This document shows positions 1 through 8,485 of a DNA stretch of 64,000 bases, piece by piece. The position numbers and the translations under genes are program-made. Origin of the DNA: Azotimanducus sp965220185 (GTDB lineage Bacteria > Pseudomonadota > Gammaproteobacteria > Pseudomonadales > Azotimanducaceae). Position 1 is the stretch's first letter. Each line of letters starts with the position of its first letter. Where the stretch lies: the NCBI GenBank assembly GCA_965220185.1, contig OZ244807.1:1860001-1924000 (forward strand), read 5' to 3'. Under the pieces are notes generated by a model. It was not told the origin of the DNA and did no database searches. It saw nothing but the letters and a program-made list of their open reading frames with translations.

Positions 1-909
1 GCGGCCCTCGTTCGAAGGCGCCACCCCGTCGCACATAAGAAACGCGGTTGAACGAATGTGGTCGGCGATGACGCGCAAGGGCGCATCGCCCTGCCTCGCC
101 TCAGGAAGCAGGGCCGCGCCCGCAGCCATCAGCGACGTAAAGGCGTCGGTTTCGTAGTTGCTATGGACACCCTGCATGATGGCCGCAACGCGCTCGAGTC
201 CCATGCCGGTGTCGACGCCAGGGGTCTTTAACGGCGTGAGCGTTCCGTCGGAAGATCGGTCAAACTGCGGAAAGACCAGATTCCATATCTCGACGTAGCG
301 ATCACCATCCTCGCCCTCGGAACCCGGTGGTCCGCCTTCCAAGGCGCCGCCATGATCGTAGAAGATTTCAGAGCACGGGCCGCACGGACCAACGTCCCCC
401 ATCGTCCAAAAGTTGTCTGCATGATCAATGACTCTGTCTTTCGCGACGCCAATGCCTTCGACCCACAAGCGGCGCGATTCATCGTCGTCGGGATGAACTG
501 TCACCCACAGGGCGCTTTTCGCCAGTTGCAGATGATCAGTCACGAATTCCCATGCCCACTCGATGGCTTCTTCTTTGAAGTAATCACCAAAACTGAAGTT
601 GCCGAGCATCTCAAAAAAAGTATGGTGGCGAAGCGTGTAGCCGACATTGTCAAGATCGTTGTGCTTGCCGCCAGCGCGCACGCAGCGCTGCGCACTTGTC
701 GCACGCGAGTAGCTTGGCCGTGAGCTGCCAATCAAGGCTTCCTTGAATTGCACCATCCCTGAATTGGTGAACATCAGCGTCGGATCATTGCTCGGCACAA
801 GCAGGCTCGACGGCACGCGCGTGTGGCCGCGCGCCGCAAAGAAATCAAGGAATGCCGTGCGGATCTCAGCGGACGACCTCGGCACCTGTTGCGTGCTGGG
901 ATGATTCAT
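1..909 (-). CDS. alaS: Alanyl-tRNA synthetase, N-terminal part (cut by window edge)
   Basis: Charges tRNA-Ala with alanine in the cytosol. Only the first 303 codons lie in the window; the frame is still open at base 1. The translation begins MNHPSTQQVPRSSAEIRTAF and shows the class II AlaRS catalytic core: SLLVPSNDPTLMFTNSGMVQ, then RCVRAGGKHNDLDNVG, the HHTFFEMLGNFSFGDYFK segment, and the later GPCGPCSEIFYD and TGMGLERVAA motifs. The ATG at 909 was chosen because it gives the usual short lead before the EIRxxFLxFF helix. It is the last gene of a leftward recA-recX-alaS run, 11 bases after recX, an order common in gammaproteobacteria. Confidence 0.97.
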   Translation of the reverse strand, partial: MNHPSTQQVPRSSAEIRTAFLDFFAARGHTRVPSSLLVPSNDPTLMFTNSGMVQFKEALIGSSRPSYSRATSAQRCVRAGGKHNDLDNVGYTLRHHTFFEMLGNFSFGDYFKEEAIEWAWEFVTDHLQLAKSALWVTVHPDDDESRRLWVEGIGVAKDRVIDHADNFWTMGDVGPCGPCSEIFYDHGGALEGGPPGSEGEDGDRYVEIWNLVFPQFDRSSDGTLTPLKTPGVDTGMGLERVAAIMQGVHSNYETDAFTSLMAAGAALLPEARQGDAPLRVIADHIRSTAFLMCDGVAPSNEGR

Positions 910-920
910 TCGAATGCTGC

Positions 921-1379
921 CTAGCGCCCGAGCAGCGAGAAAATCATGTCAATGGGAAAACCGCGCCCGGCGAGGAAGCGTGCTTGACGATCAAACTCAT
1001 CGCTGTTGGCTGGCAGACCTTCGCCAAACCGCTTCGCCTTGGCGATCTCACCGATGTCGCGCCAGGCAAACGCATCTGTCGTTTCACGAGCGAGTTCCCG
1101 ATCAATCCCTCGGGATTTAAGTTCCGCCGCCACCAAGAGAGGGCCTTTACCGCGTGCGGCGCGGTTTCTGACCAACGATTCGGCAAACCGCTTGTCCGAA
1201 ATCGTGCCTTCTGAAACGAACTTTTCCATGATCTCGTTGATGCGAGCCTCGGTGACGCCTTTGCGGTTCAGTCGCTGCCGTGCTTCGCTGACCGAATAAT
1301 CGCGTCTTGCCAGCCAGCTCAGCAGCCAAACTTCGGCTTTCTGATCTGCATCCCCCTGCACGCGCTTTCTCATGAACAT
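921..1379 (-). CDS. recX: RecX regulatory protein
   Basis: Small RecA-binding modulator that limits RecA filament growth (family knowledge). The 152-residue product has the typical RecX three-helix repeats: WLLSWLARRDYSVSEARQRL near the N-terminus, then GTISDKRFAESLVRNRAARG, and a final repeat ending in GFPIDMIFSLL. Length is normal for the family. It lies 33 bases downstream of recA on the same strand, which supports the call. The start is either the ATG at 1379 or the one two codons later (MRKRV); the difference is trivial. Confidence 0.95.
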   Translation of the reverse strand: MFMRKRVQGDADQKAEVWLLSWLARRDYSVSEARQRLNRKGVTEARINEIMEKFVSEGTISDKRFAESLVRNRAARGKGPLLVAAELKSRGIDRELARETTDAFAWRDIGEIAKAKRFGEGLPANSDEFDRQARFLAGRGFPIDMIFSLLGR

Positions 1380-1412
1380 TGCTTGCCGTCTGCCATCTTG
1401 TGAACCGGTGCG

Positions 1413-2429
1413 TCAGCGTCCGGCGGCAGGGATAAGCTTCTGACGCAGTGCGCTTTCGATCTCGGCAAGCATGTCGCCATGCTCAAGCAGGAAATTCGCG
1501 GCATTCATTTTGCCTTGTCCGATCTTGTCCTGTTTGTAGCTGAACCATGCGCCGGAGCGCTCGACCAAGCCTTCGCGCACGCCGAGATCGATCACCTCGC
1601 CAACACGGAAGATACCTTGGCCATAGAGAATTTGGAACTCAGCCTGGCGAAACGGCGGCGCGACCTTGTTCTTCACGACTTTCACTCGCGTTTCGTTGCC
1701 AAGAATCTCGTCGCCTTGCTTGATCATGCTGGTGCGGCGAATATCAAGGCGCACGGAAGCGTAGAACTTCAGCGCATTGCCGCCAGTGGTTGTTTCTGGC
1801 GAGCCGTACATGACACCGATCTTCATACGGATCTGGTTAATGAAGATGACCAGCGTGTTGGAATTTTTGATGTTCCCTGTCATTTTACGAAGCGCCTGGC
1901 TCATCAAGCGCGCTTGCAGGCCGACATGCGCATCGCCCATCTCGCCTTCAATCTCGGCTTTTGGCGTCAGCGCCGCGACCGAATCGATGACGACAACATC
2001 AACGGCACCGGAGCGCACAATCATGTCGCAGATCTCCAGCGCCTGCTCGCCCGTGTCGGGCTGCGATATCAAGAGATCATCGGTGTTCACGCCGATCGCG
2101 TTGGCATAGGTCGGATCAAGCGCATGCTCCGCATCGATAAAGGCGCATGTACCTCCAGCGAGTTGCGCCTGTGCGACCACTTCAAGAGTCAGCGTTGTTT
2201 TGCCGGAGGCTTCTGGCCCATATATTTCGACGATTCGTCCGCGTGGCAGGCCGCCGACGCCAAGCGCGAGGTCAAGCCCGAGTGAGCCGGTCGAGATAGC
2301 TGGCACTGATACGGCTTCGCGGTCACCGAGACGCATCATTGATCCTTTGCCGAATTGACGTTCGATCTGGTCAAGTGCGGAACGCAATGCCTGCCCTTTC
2401 GAATCTTGTCTGTCCAATTGTGTTGTCAA
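1413..2429 (-). CDS. recA: Recombinase RecA
   Basis: DNA strand-exchange ATPase and LexA co-protease. Visible motifs: the N-terminal oligomerisation helix ALDQIERQFGKGSMMRLGD, Walker A GPEASGKTT, the MAW-like segment EICDMIVRSGAVDVVVIDSV (Walker B), loop L2 region with FINQIRMKIGVMYGSPETTT, and the C-terminal domain ending KLIPAAGR. There is no ATG in front of the conserved part. I place the start at a TTG at 2429 because an AAGGGAG Shine-Dalgarno sits 7 bases upstream; this gives 338 residues. A second TTG at 2453 would add eight residues but has no good ribosome site. I see no CTGT-N8-ACAG SOS box upstream. Confidence 0.95.
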   Translation of the reverse strand: MTTQLDRQDSKGQALRSALDQIERQFGKGSMMRLGDREAVSVPAISTGSLGLDLALGVGGLPRGRIVEIYGPEASGKTTLTLEVVAQAQLAGGTCAFIDAEHALDPTYANAIGVNTDDLLISQPDTGEQALEICDMIVRSGAVDVVVIDSVAALTPKAEIEGEMGDAHVGLQARLMSQALRKMTGNIKNSNTLVIFINQIRMKIGVMYGSPETTTGGNALKFYASVRLDIRRTSMIKQGDEILGNETRVKVVKNKVAPPFRQAEFQILYGQGIFRVGEVIDLGVREGLVERSGAWFSYKQDKIGQGKMNAANFLLEHGDMLAEIESALRQKLIPAAGR

Positions 2430-2458
2430 GGAGGTGCTCCCTTGGTATTGCAATGCAC

Positions 2459-2487
2459 ACTCTAGGATTTATCGGCCAAGACCGCAA
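2459..2487 (-). promoter_or_regulatory. Possible sigma-70 promoter of recA
   Basis: Reading leftward, TTGCGG (2482-2487) is followed after 17 bases by TAGAGT (2459-2464). The -35 is a 4/6 match and the -10 a weak 4/6 match. Transcription would begin around 2452, leaving a leader of about 20 bases before the TTG start at 2429. Placement and spacing are good but the hexamers are weak. Confidence 0.3.
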
Positions 2488-2537
2488 GACAATCGCTACA
2501 ATTTCAGTCTTTGCTCCAGTTTCTTGTGAGACATTTC

Positions 2538-3161
2538 ATGCGATTGGCGATATTTGCACTTATATTGAGCGTGTTGGTCCTAGGCCGCCCGCTCGAAGCG
2601 GAGGTTGACATCGACATCTCTGGCATTGATATCGAGCACGCCGAGATCAGACGCCTGCACAACGAGCTTGGGATACCCTCGAACTATGCTGAGCAAAGTG
2701 GATTGCCAGCGCAGGCCCCGCCAGGGTCGCTCGTCTCAGTGGGCGAGGACATGTACGGGCGTGAGCAGCGTCTCGCGCCGCAGGCCGCTGATGCTTGGCA
2801 GCGAATGCAAAGCGCCGCAACGCGCGATGGCGTCAGTCTGCTGCTCGTCTCAGCGTTCAGGCCGCCAGAGTATCAAGCGAGTCTGCTGCGCCGAAAGCTT
2901 GATCGCGGCGAGAGCATTGCACAGGCGCTTCAAGCCGTAGCGGCACCCGGTCACAGCGAACATCAAAGCGGGCGTGCGATTGACGTAAGTTGCGCCGGAT
3001 GTCCAGTGCTTGAAGCGGAATTCGAGCGCACCGAAACTTTTCAGTGGCTGACGCAAAACGCTGAAGTATTTGGCTTTTCATTGAGCTATCCGCGTGGCAA
3101 TCCGCACGGCATCATGTATGAGCCTTGGCACTGGTGCCATGCGGCTGAAGACGTTCCTTAA
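2538..3161 (+). CDS. M15-family D-alanyl-D-alanine carboxypeptidase, exported
   Basis: Zinc peptidase of the VanY/M15B type, expected to trim D-Ala from peptidoglycan stem peptides in the periplasm. The product starts with a clear signal peptide (MRLAIFALILSVLVLGRPLEA). The catalytic signature follows: SAFRPPEYQ, then GHSEHQSGRAIDVS (the SxHxxGxAxD zinc motif) and near the C-terminus EPWHWCH, which supplies the last zinc histidine. ATG 2538 was preferred over an upstream TTG because it begins the signal peptide and has GTGAG upstream. Its 3-prime end overlaps the convergent neighbour by 50 bases. The substrate is inferred, not shown. Confidence 0.88.
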   Translation: MRLAIFALILSVLVLGRPLEAEVDIDISGIDIEHAEIRRLHNELGIPSNYAEQSGLPAQAPPGSLVSVGEDMYGREQRLAPQAADAWQRMQSAATRDGVSLLLVSAFRPPEYQASLLRRKLDRGESIAQALQAVAAPGHSEHQSGRAIDVSCAGCPVLEAEFERTETFQWLTQNAEVFGFSLSYPRGNPHGIMYEPWHWCHAAEDVP

Positions 3162-3720
3162 GTAGCCAGATGCGATCGCCGCCCCAGAATTGCTCGCCCT
3201 CGAATATAAAGGTCGGCACGCCGAACACATGGTCTGCCTCTCCTGATTTGATCGCCTCGTCGAGCAGCTTCGCACCGCGCGTGGCGGCAAATTCAGCGAA
3301 CGCGCGCCCGTCGAAACCAAGCTCTCGAATGAGCGCAGTCACCTCTTCCATGCTGTCGATCTCGAGGCGATGCTCAAAGAAACGGGCGAATGTCTCACGG
3401 CTATATTTCACGAAGGCATCATGTTCGGCCGCGTAGAGTCCACCCAACAGCGAAGCCGTCGAGTCATAGACCTTGCGTGGCCCGCGAATAGGGAAACCAC
3501 CACGGCGATTGGCAAGCCGGCGCGCATCCTGGTACGAATAGCGCACCTTCCATTCCGAATATATGCTGCGTTCGCCCTTGCCCTTGATACGCAGGAGGTA
3601 GGGCATCCAGCGAAGTTCAATCCCGTATTCTGTCATGAGTTTTAAGGCAGGCTCGAATGCCAAGTAGGCATAGGGGCTCTTGTAATCGAAATAGGCCTTG
3701 ACAACAGGGCGCGCTGGCAT
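3112..3720 (-). CDS. DsbA-fold protein of the 2-hydroxychromene-2-carboxylate isomerase family
   Basis: Thioredoxin/DsbA-fold enzyme related to HCCA isomerase and kappa-class glutathione transferases. The start region KAYFDYKSPYAYLAFEPAL carries the family Ser in place of a CxxC motif, so it is not a disulfide oxidase; the C-terminal half has GVPTFIFEGEQFWGGDR, the cis-Pro loop and the family end motif. ATG 3720 is supported by GGAGG seven bases upstream and by homology beginning at once; the longer open frame upstream is not coding-like. 202 residues, normal length. The reaction in this organism is unknown: no naphthalene-type catabolic genes are adjacent. Its last 50 bases lie antisense to the end of the M15 peptidase. 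Confidence 0.85.
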   Translation of the reverse strand: MPARPVVKAYFDYKSPYAYLAFEPALKLMTEYGIELRWMPYLLRIKGKGERSIYSEWKVRYSYQDARRLANRRGGFPIRGPRKVYDSTASLLGGLYAAEHDAFVKYSRETFARFFEHRLEIDSMEEVTALIRELGFDGRAFAEFAATRGAKLLDEAIKSGEADHVFGVPTFIFEGEQFWGGDRIWLLKERLQPHGTSAKAHT

Positions 3721-3742
3721 GTGTTCCTCCACATCAAACCGG

Positions 3743-4216
3743 TCAGCGTACACCGCCGTCACCGAGCAAGCTGCGCAACAAAGCGGCGATTGTATCGATT
3801 GTCTCATCGAGCTTGTCTCCATCGACGTGTTCGCGCCAATAGAGGGTGGCGCCATGCTCGTCTCGCGCGATGGCCAGCCATTGACAGGGAAGCGCCGCAT
3901 GGCCCTCGCCAACCTTCGCCGCTGCATGCGGATCATCGCAAGCGACATGAAATGGCGCGAGGTCGCAGGGGGTGCGCGGCGCGTGTAGTCGATAGGCAGC
4001 GCAGCTGATCACTGGGCGCTTGACAACGCCGCCGCTCGACACGCGGTCATGCGCCTGAGGGCTTGGATCTTCGATTCGCGTGAGCTCCACCACCAAGCCG
4101 CGCTGCCGTGCCTTGAGGCGCAGTTTCGAGAGTCGCCGCTCCCGCTCCCCGGGCATCAGCCAAAGAATTGGCCCAAAAGCGGCGATGAACAGAAGACCAA
4201 TGAGAACCCAGATCAT
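3743..4216 (-). CDS. Small single-pass membrane protein, function unknown
   Basis: I do not recognise a named family. The 157-residue product opens with one hydrophobic segment (residues about 2-21, WVLIGLLFIAAFGPILWLMP) followed by a basic stretch (ERERRLSKLRLKARQRGL) and then a soluble domain of about 110 residues with five cysteines or histidines scattered through its middle. This looks like an inner-membrane anchored protein with a cytosolic body (positive-inside rule). ATG 4216 is chosen because it directly precedes the membrane helix, though no clear Shine-Dalgarno is visible. It ends 22 bases before the HCCA-isomerase-like gene on the same strand, so the two are probably cotranscribed, and is divergent from the universal stress gene. 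Confidence 0.65.
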   Translation of the reverse strand: MIWVLIGLLFIAAFGPILWLMPGERERRLSKLRLKARQRGLVVELTRIEDPSPQAHDRVSSGGVVKRPVISCAAYRLHAPRTPCDLAPFHVACDDPHAAAKVGEGHAALPCQWLAIARDEHGATLYWREHVDGDKLDETIDTIAALLRSLLGDGGVR

Positions 4217-4288
4217 GTGATGAAAGCAGCGTGTACCTCTGTCACAATATCGCCTCATCGTTATTGCAATCAAGGATGAGAAGGGAGC

Positions 4289-4726
4289 GTGTCCAAGCTC
4301 AAGCGAATTCTCCTTGCATCTGATCTCGCCGAAGATGCACGACTGGTGGCCGCGCGCGCGCGCATGATTGCCGATGCTTGCCGGGCCGAGCTGCACATCA
4401 TCCATGTCATCGAGCCCTTTAGCCTCAACTACGGTGGTGAGATTTCCATCGACCTGTCATCCGTTCAGGATCAAATTCATGATCAGGCGACAGCGCATCT
4501 CGGCGATTTAGCGAGCGATTTTGAGATACAAGAACATTGTCGGCATCTTGTCTTTGGCACCCCTGAAGCTGAGATTCACAAGAAGGCAGATACGCTCGAA
4601 GCGGATTTGATCGTTGTTGGCACGCATGGACGCCATGGCATCGCACTGCTGTTTGGCTCGCAATCGACGAGCGTTCTGCATGGTGCCAAGTGCGATGTGC
4701 TGGCCGTGCGCGTCCCTGACCGTTGA
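4289..4726 (+). CDS. Universal stress protein (UspA family)
   Basis: Single UspA domain of 145 residues. It opens with the beta-strand KRILLASDLAEDARLVAARA and closes with LIVVGTHGRHGIALLFGSQS, the GxxGxxG-x9-GS nucleotide-binding loop, followed by CDVLAVRV. The start is a GTG with AAGGGAG five bases upstream. Members of this family are cytosolic stress-induced proteins, often ATP-binding; the conserved loop suggests the ATP-binding subgroup. It sits 44 bases before slt and could be cotranscribed with it, but an independent promoter is equally likely. Confidence 0.93.
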   Translation: MSKLKRILLASDLAEDARLVAARARMIADACRAELHIIHVIEPFSLNYGGEISIDLSSVQDQIHDQATAHLGDLASDFEIQEHCRHLVFGTPEAEIHKKADTLEADLIVVGTHGRHGIALLFGSQSTSVLHGAKCDVLAVRVPDR

Positions 4727-4770
4727 CAATGGCTCTTCCCACCATCGAGTTTTACGAGAACACATAACAT

Positions 4771-6759
4771 ATGAACGCAGCACACTTCCGCCGCGCCTTC
4801 AATTCATGCTTGACCCTCATCGGATTCGCCTGCATCGCCTGCATCGGGACTGAATGTTCGAATGCGCGCGCTGACGATGCCGCGCAAGCGCGCGCAACCT
4901 ACCAAGCTGCAATCAGTGATTTTAATCGCAGGCGCTTGAGCGCCTTTGAGGAAAAACTGAAATCTCTCGAAGGCCATCCCCTTGCAGCAATGCTCGAGTA
5001 CCGCAAGATTCGCCGAGACTTCCGCAAATACTCAGCCAAGGAGATTCTCGCCTTTCGCGAGGCGTATCGCCCTTCCCTCTTTGCTGAGCAACTCTTCAAT
5101 GAGTGGCTCGCCCATCTTCGCAGGCGCGGCGATTGGAAGACGCTCGCCCGCTACTATGAACCGCAACGAGGCGCCGAAATGCAATGCGCGTACTTGCGAG
5201 CGCTCTACAATTCCGGGCAGCGTGACAAGGCGTTTGAAGAAGTGCCGCGCCTGTGGGTGGTTGGGAAGTCACAGCACGAGGAATGTGACCCGGTCTTTGA
5301 TGTGTGGCTCGCCAAGAAGCGCTACACGCAAGCCGAAGTGTGGGAGCGTATGTCGTTGGTCTATGCGAATGGGCAGCGCGGCCTCGGCAACTACCTAAAG
5401 CGGTTTGTTGCGAGCGATGGTAAGGCCATGGCTGATGAACTTGCGCGCGTGCATCAGCGACCATCGCGTTTGTCAACCACATCAAGATATGCGAGCGATA
5501 CTCTTGCGACCCGGCGAGTCATCATGCACGGGCTCGGCAGGATGGTCTCAAGCAACCCGCAAACGGCTGTCTCGCTATGGAAGCAGTACAAGGCGTCACA
5601 TGACTTCAGCAATGAGGAAGTCGAACGCACCGAGAAAACACTGCTCAAAGAGCTTGCGCGCCTTGATCGTACTTCTTTGCTGGCCACTGGCAATGACCTG
5701 CCGATGATTGACGATGCGCGAGTGTTCCGTGAAGTGGTCTTGTCTCTCATGCGTCAAGGCGCATGGAAAGCGGCATTCGACCAGCTTGCGGACGCCTCGC
5801 CAGATTTGCTCGGCCTCGATACGTGGCGCTACTGGCTATGGTTGGCCGCTGAGCATCACGACTCACTGCTGCCCGAAGATCGTCAGATTGCTGTCGAGGC
5901 CGCGGATGCGCTCGCCAAGGAGCGGGGCTATTACGGTTTTCTGATGGCCATGCGGCTCGGGCAGTCGCTGAACTACGGCCACAAACCGATCGAGTTGGGT
6001 GAAGCAGAACTTGCACGCTTGCAAGCACTGCCAGCCGCCGCCAGAATCATCGACCTCTATTATTTGAGCGAAGAGGCAAGCGCCCGTCGCGAGCTCGCTC
6101 ATGTGACTCAGCACCTTGTGCCTGCCGACGCGCGACTGCTCTTGAAGCGCGTGTGGGAAATGGGCTGGATTAGCGATGCCATGATCAATGCCATGCGCGG
6201 GCACGCCCAAGATGACTTAGCCCTTCGCTTTCCGCTCGCCTATGAACACCTCTACCGGCAGGCGGCAACGCGAACCGGTGTGTCGCTGCCTTTACTCATG
6301 GCCCTTTCGAGGCAAGAAAGCCTGTTTCGCGTCAATGCCCGGTCGCCGGCTGGCGCACGTGGACTCATGCAGATCATGCCCGGCACCGCACGCGAAGTCG
6401 CAAGACGCCTTGGCCAATCGCAACCGAGCACGTCAGATCTCTATCAGCCCGAACTCAATATCGCTCTCGGTAGCAGATACCTCGCTGACCGGCTCGCGGA
6501 CGGCAATGGCAATCGCGCACTTGCCGCTGCGGCCTACAACGGCGGTCCAGGCAATCTCAGTAAATGGCTCAAGGCGTATGGTAATCAGCCGCTCGATCTG
6601 TTCATCGAATCCATCCGCTTCTCGGAAACGCGCGAATATGTCAAGCTCGTACTATCCTTTAGTGCCATCTACGCATGGAAACTTGGGGTTGACGCACCCT
6701 TTCTGAACCAAAGCGAACTCGCGTTCGGGCGCGGCTTGAATGCGAGTGCCGCCACTTGA
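4771..6759 (+). CDS. slt: Soluble lytic murein transglycosylase (Slt70-like)
   Basis: Periplasmic muramidase that cleaves the glycan strand and leaves 1,6-anhydroMurNAc. The 662-residue protein has a signal peptide (about residues 1-33), a long helical U-shaped superhelix domain, and a C-terminal SLT domain. In that domain LMALSRQESLFRVNARSPAG holds the catalytic Glu516, followed by GLMQIMPGTA and the ALAAAAYNGGPGN signature. Length matches E. coli Slt70. Start is ATG 4771. Its TGA stop overlaps the TTG start of tatD, the first link in a run of four nearly gapless genes. Confidence 0.95.
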   Translation: MNAAHFRRAFNSCLTLIGFACIACIGTECSNARADDAAQARATYQAAISDFNRRRLSAFEEKLKSLEGHPLAAMLEYRKIRRDFRKYSAKEILAFREAYRPSLFAEQLFNEWLAHLRRRGDWKTLARYYEPQRGAEMQCAYLRALYNSGQRDKAFEEVPRLWVVGKSQHEECDPVFDVWLAKKRYTQAEVWERMSLVYANGQRGLGNYLKRFVASDGKAMADELARVHQRPSRLSTTSRYASDTLATRRVIMHGLGRMVSSNPQTAVSLWKQYKASHDFSNEEVERTEKTLLKELARLDRTSLLATGNDLPMIDDARVFREVVLSLMRQGAWKAAFDQLADASPDLLGLDTWRYWLWLAAEHHDSLLPEDRQIAVEAADALAKERGYYGFLMAMRLGQSLNYGHKPIELGEAELARLQALPAAARIIDLYYLSEEASARRELAHVTQHLVPADARLLLKRVWEMGWISDAMINAMRGHAQDDLALRFPLAYEHLYRQAATRTGVSLPLLMALSRQESLFRVNARSPAGARGLMQIMPGTAREVARRLGQSQPSTSDLYQPELNIALGSRYLADRLADGNGNRALAAAAYNGGPGNLSKWLKAYGNQPLDLFIESIRFSETREYVKLVLSFSAIYAWKLGVDAPFLNQSELAFGRGLNASAAT

Positions 6760-7547
6760 TTGACATTGGCGCCAACCTAAGCCATAGAAGCTTCGCGTTG
6801 GACTTAGGTCAAGTCATGGAGTCCGCCGTGCGAGCGGGCATCATCCGCATGATTGTCACGGGCACGAGTCTTGACGAGAACCCAAAGGCGCTCGCACTTG
6901 CGCAGCAATATCCCGACCTGCTCGCGTGCACGGCAGGCGTGCATCCGCATCATGCGGACGAAGTGTGGGCCTTGCCCGACTGGCTCGATACGCTCGCGCG
7001 TGATGCGCAGGCACCACAGGTTTGCGCGCTTGGCGAAACTGGACTTGATTATCATCGCGGCTTTGCATCGCACGAGAATCAGCAGCGAGTCTTCGGTGCG
7101 CAGCTCGATCTGGCCGAGAGTGTCGGGAAGCCTCTTTTCGTGCATGAGCGCGATACAGACGGCGCGCTCGCCGACATGCTGATTGCACGAAAATCAAGCA
7201 TCGCAGGCGCAGTTGTGCATTGCTTTACTGGCACGCAGGAAGATCTTGCTCGCTATTTGGACGCGGGATTCATGATCGGTGTCACTGGCTGGCTGTGTGA
7301 TGAGCGTCGCGGCGCACGCCTGCAACAGCTCATAGCGAGCGTGCCCGAAGACCGTTTGATGATCGAAACCGACGCGCCATATCTGACGCCACGCAATATG
7401 CCGAAACCTTTTCCGCGCCGAAACGAACCCGCCAATCTTGTCTGGGTCGTCAGCAAACTCGCTGAATTGACCGGGCGTGACGAGGTCGAGATCGGGCACA
7501 TCACGGCACAGAACGCACGTCGCTTTTTCTCGCTTGGCGACGGGTGA
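6756..7547 (+). CDS. tatD: TatD metal-dependent 3-5 DNase
   Basis: TIM-barrel hydrolase of the TatD family (exonuclease on DNA, implicated in repair). The translation opens IDIGANLSHRSFALD, the TatD-type first metal motif (DIG.NL rather than the DTHCHL of YcfH), and continues with TAGVHPHHADEVW, CALGETGLDYHRG, FVHERD, VVHCFTGTQEDL and LMIETDAPYLTPR, which together give the metal ligands. 263 residues, normal. The start is a TTG at 6756 overlapping the slt stop (TTGA), so translation is probably coupled to slt; no in-frame ATG precedes the conserved motif. Confidence 0.94.
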   Translation: MIDIGANLSHRSFALDLGQVMESAVRAGIIRMIVTGTSLDENPKALALAQQYPDLLACTAGVHPHHADEVWALPDWLDTLARDAQAPQVCALGETGLDYHRGFASHENQQRVFGAQLDLAESVGKPLFVHERDTDGALADMLIARKSSIAGAVVHCFTGTQEDLARYLDAGFMIGVTGWLCDERRGARLQQLIASVPEDRLMIETDAPYLTPRNMPKPFPRRNEPANLVWVVSKLAELTGRDEVEIGHITAQNARRFFSLGDG

Positions 7548-7552
7548 GACGC

Positions 7553-8485
7553 ATGAGTACGCGGCGATTCAGCAGCGGCGATACTAGCTATCCCCTGCCT
7601 GTTTGCGGACCGATTCGCTGGCGGCAGGAAGGAAGCGACCTCGTCGCAAGATTCGAGCTCCCGCCGCTTACGCAAGACAGCCTGATCGTGCCGAGCTTCA
7701 GCGCGACCGGCAGCGGCTACGACTGGTCGGCGACCTGGCATTTTCGCAACGGCGACAGGCGCTGGTGCCTCGATACTGTGCCTGCGCCGCAAGCAGATGA
7801 GCCCAGCCAAGCGCGTCAGGGCGCCTATGTCAGCGCCGACATCGATTGCTTTATCACGAAGATGGATGTCGAGGTGAGTTTCCTTGAGCTGCGTCTGCAC
7901 GCACGCAACGCGCCTGAAGATGCCCTTATCGTGATCGCAACACGAGCATTCTCACGCCAAGCGGCTGACGCGGGCGTAAAATCAACCGCACCGATCAACG
8001 TTATTTCATTAAGCCAAATGCAGGCCGCGCCCTCAATCCGAAGACACATTTGCTCACCTACCTGCCTTGCCATGGTCATGGGCCTTGACCCACATGAGGC
8101 GAGACAATTCACAGACGAGTGCTACGATCCGCTCCGCGACCTCTACGGCATCTGGCCACGTAATATCCGCGCCGCCAACGCGCGCGGATTCACCGGCGCC
8201 ATCGAGACATTTGAATCGCTTGACGATGCGGCAGCACTGCTTGAAGGCGGCGCGCCGATCATTGCGAGCATCCGTTATCAGCAAGGCGGGCTTGCAGGCT
8301 GCGCAGTTCCGTCAACCTCCGGCCATCTCGTGGTGGTGCGTGGCTTGAGCGCAAGAACAGTTTTCGTCAACGATCCGGCCGCAGCGTCTGAAGCAGAGGT
8401 CGCACGCGAGTATGATCGTGATGAGTTCGCCCGCGCCTGGCTCGGTAAGCGTGGTGTCGGATATGTCCTAAAGAGATCGTTATGA
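7553..8485 (+). CDS. C39-like papain-fold peptidase
   Basis: 310-residue protein with an N-terminal beta-rich region of about 150 residues and a C-terminal Peptidase_C39_2 domain. Candidate catalytic residues: Cys167 in ICSPTCLAMVMG, His in SGHLVVVRGL and Asn/Asp in VFVNDPAA. No signal peptide or membrane helix is visible, so a cytosolic location is likely. ATG 7553 has GGTGAG upstream; a GTG at 7544 overlapping the tatD stop is an alternative start adding three residues. The ATGA at 8482 couples it to the S9 peptidase. Known relatives are uncharacterised in function; substrate unknown. A peptide-processing role is inferred only from the domain and the neighbouring peptidase. Confidence 0.78.
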   Translation: MSTRRFSSGDTSYPLPVCGPIRWRQEGSDLVARFELPPLTQDSLIVPSFSATGSGYDWSATWHFRNGDRRWCLDTVPAPQADEPSQARQGAYVSADIDCFITKMDVEVSFLELRLHARNAPEDALIVIATRAFSRQAADAGVKSTAPINVISLSQMQAAPSIRRHICSPTCLAMVMGLDPHEARQFTDECYDPLRDLYGIWPRNIRAANARGFTGAIETFESLDDAAALLEGGAPIIASIRYQQGGLAGCAVPSTSGHLVVVRGLSARTVFVNDPAAASEAEVAREYDRDEFARAWLGKRGVGYVLKRSL

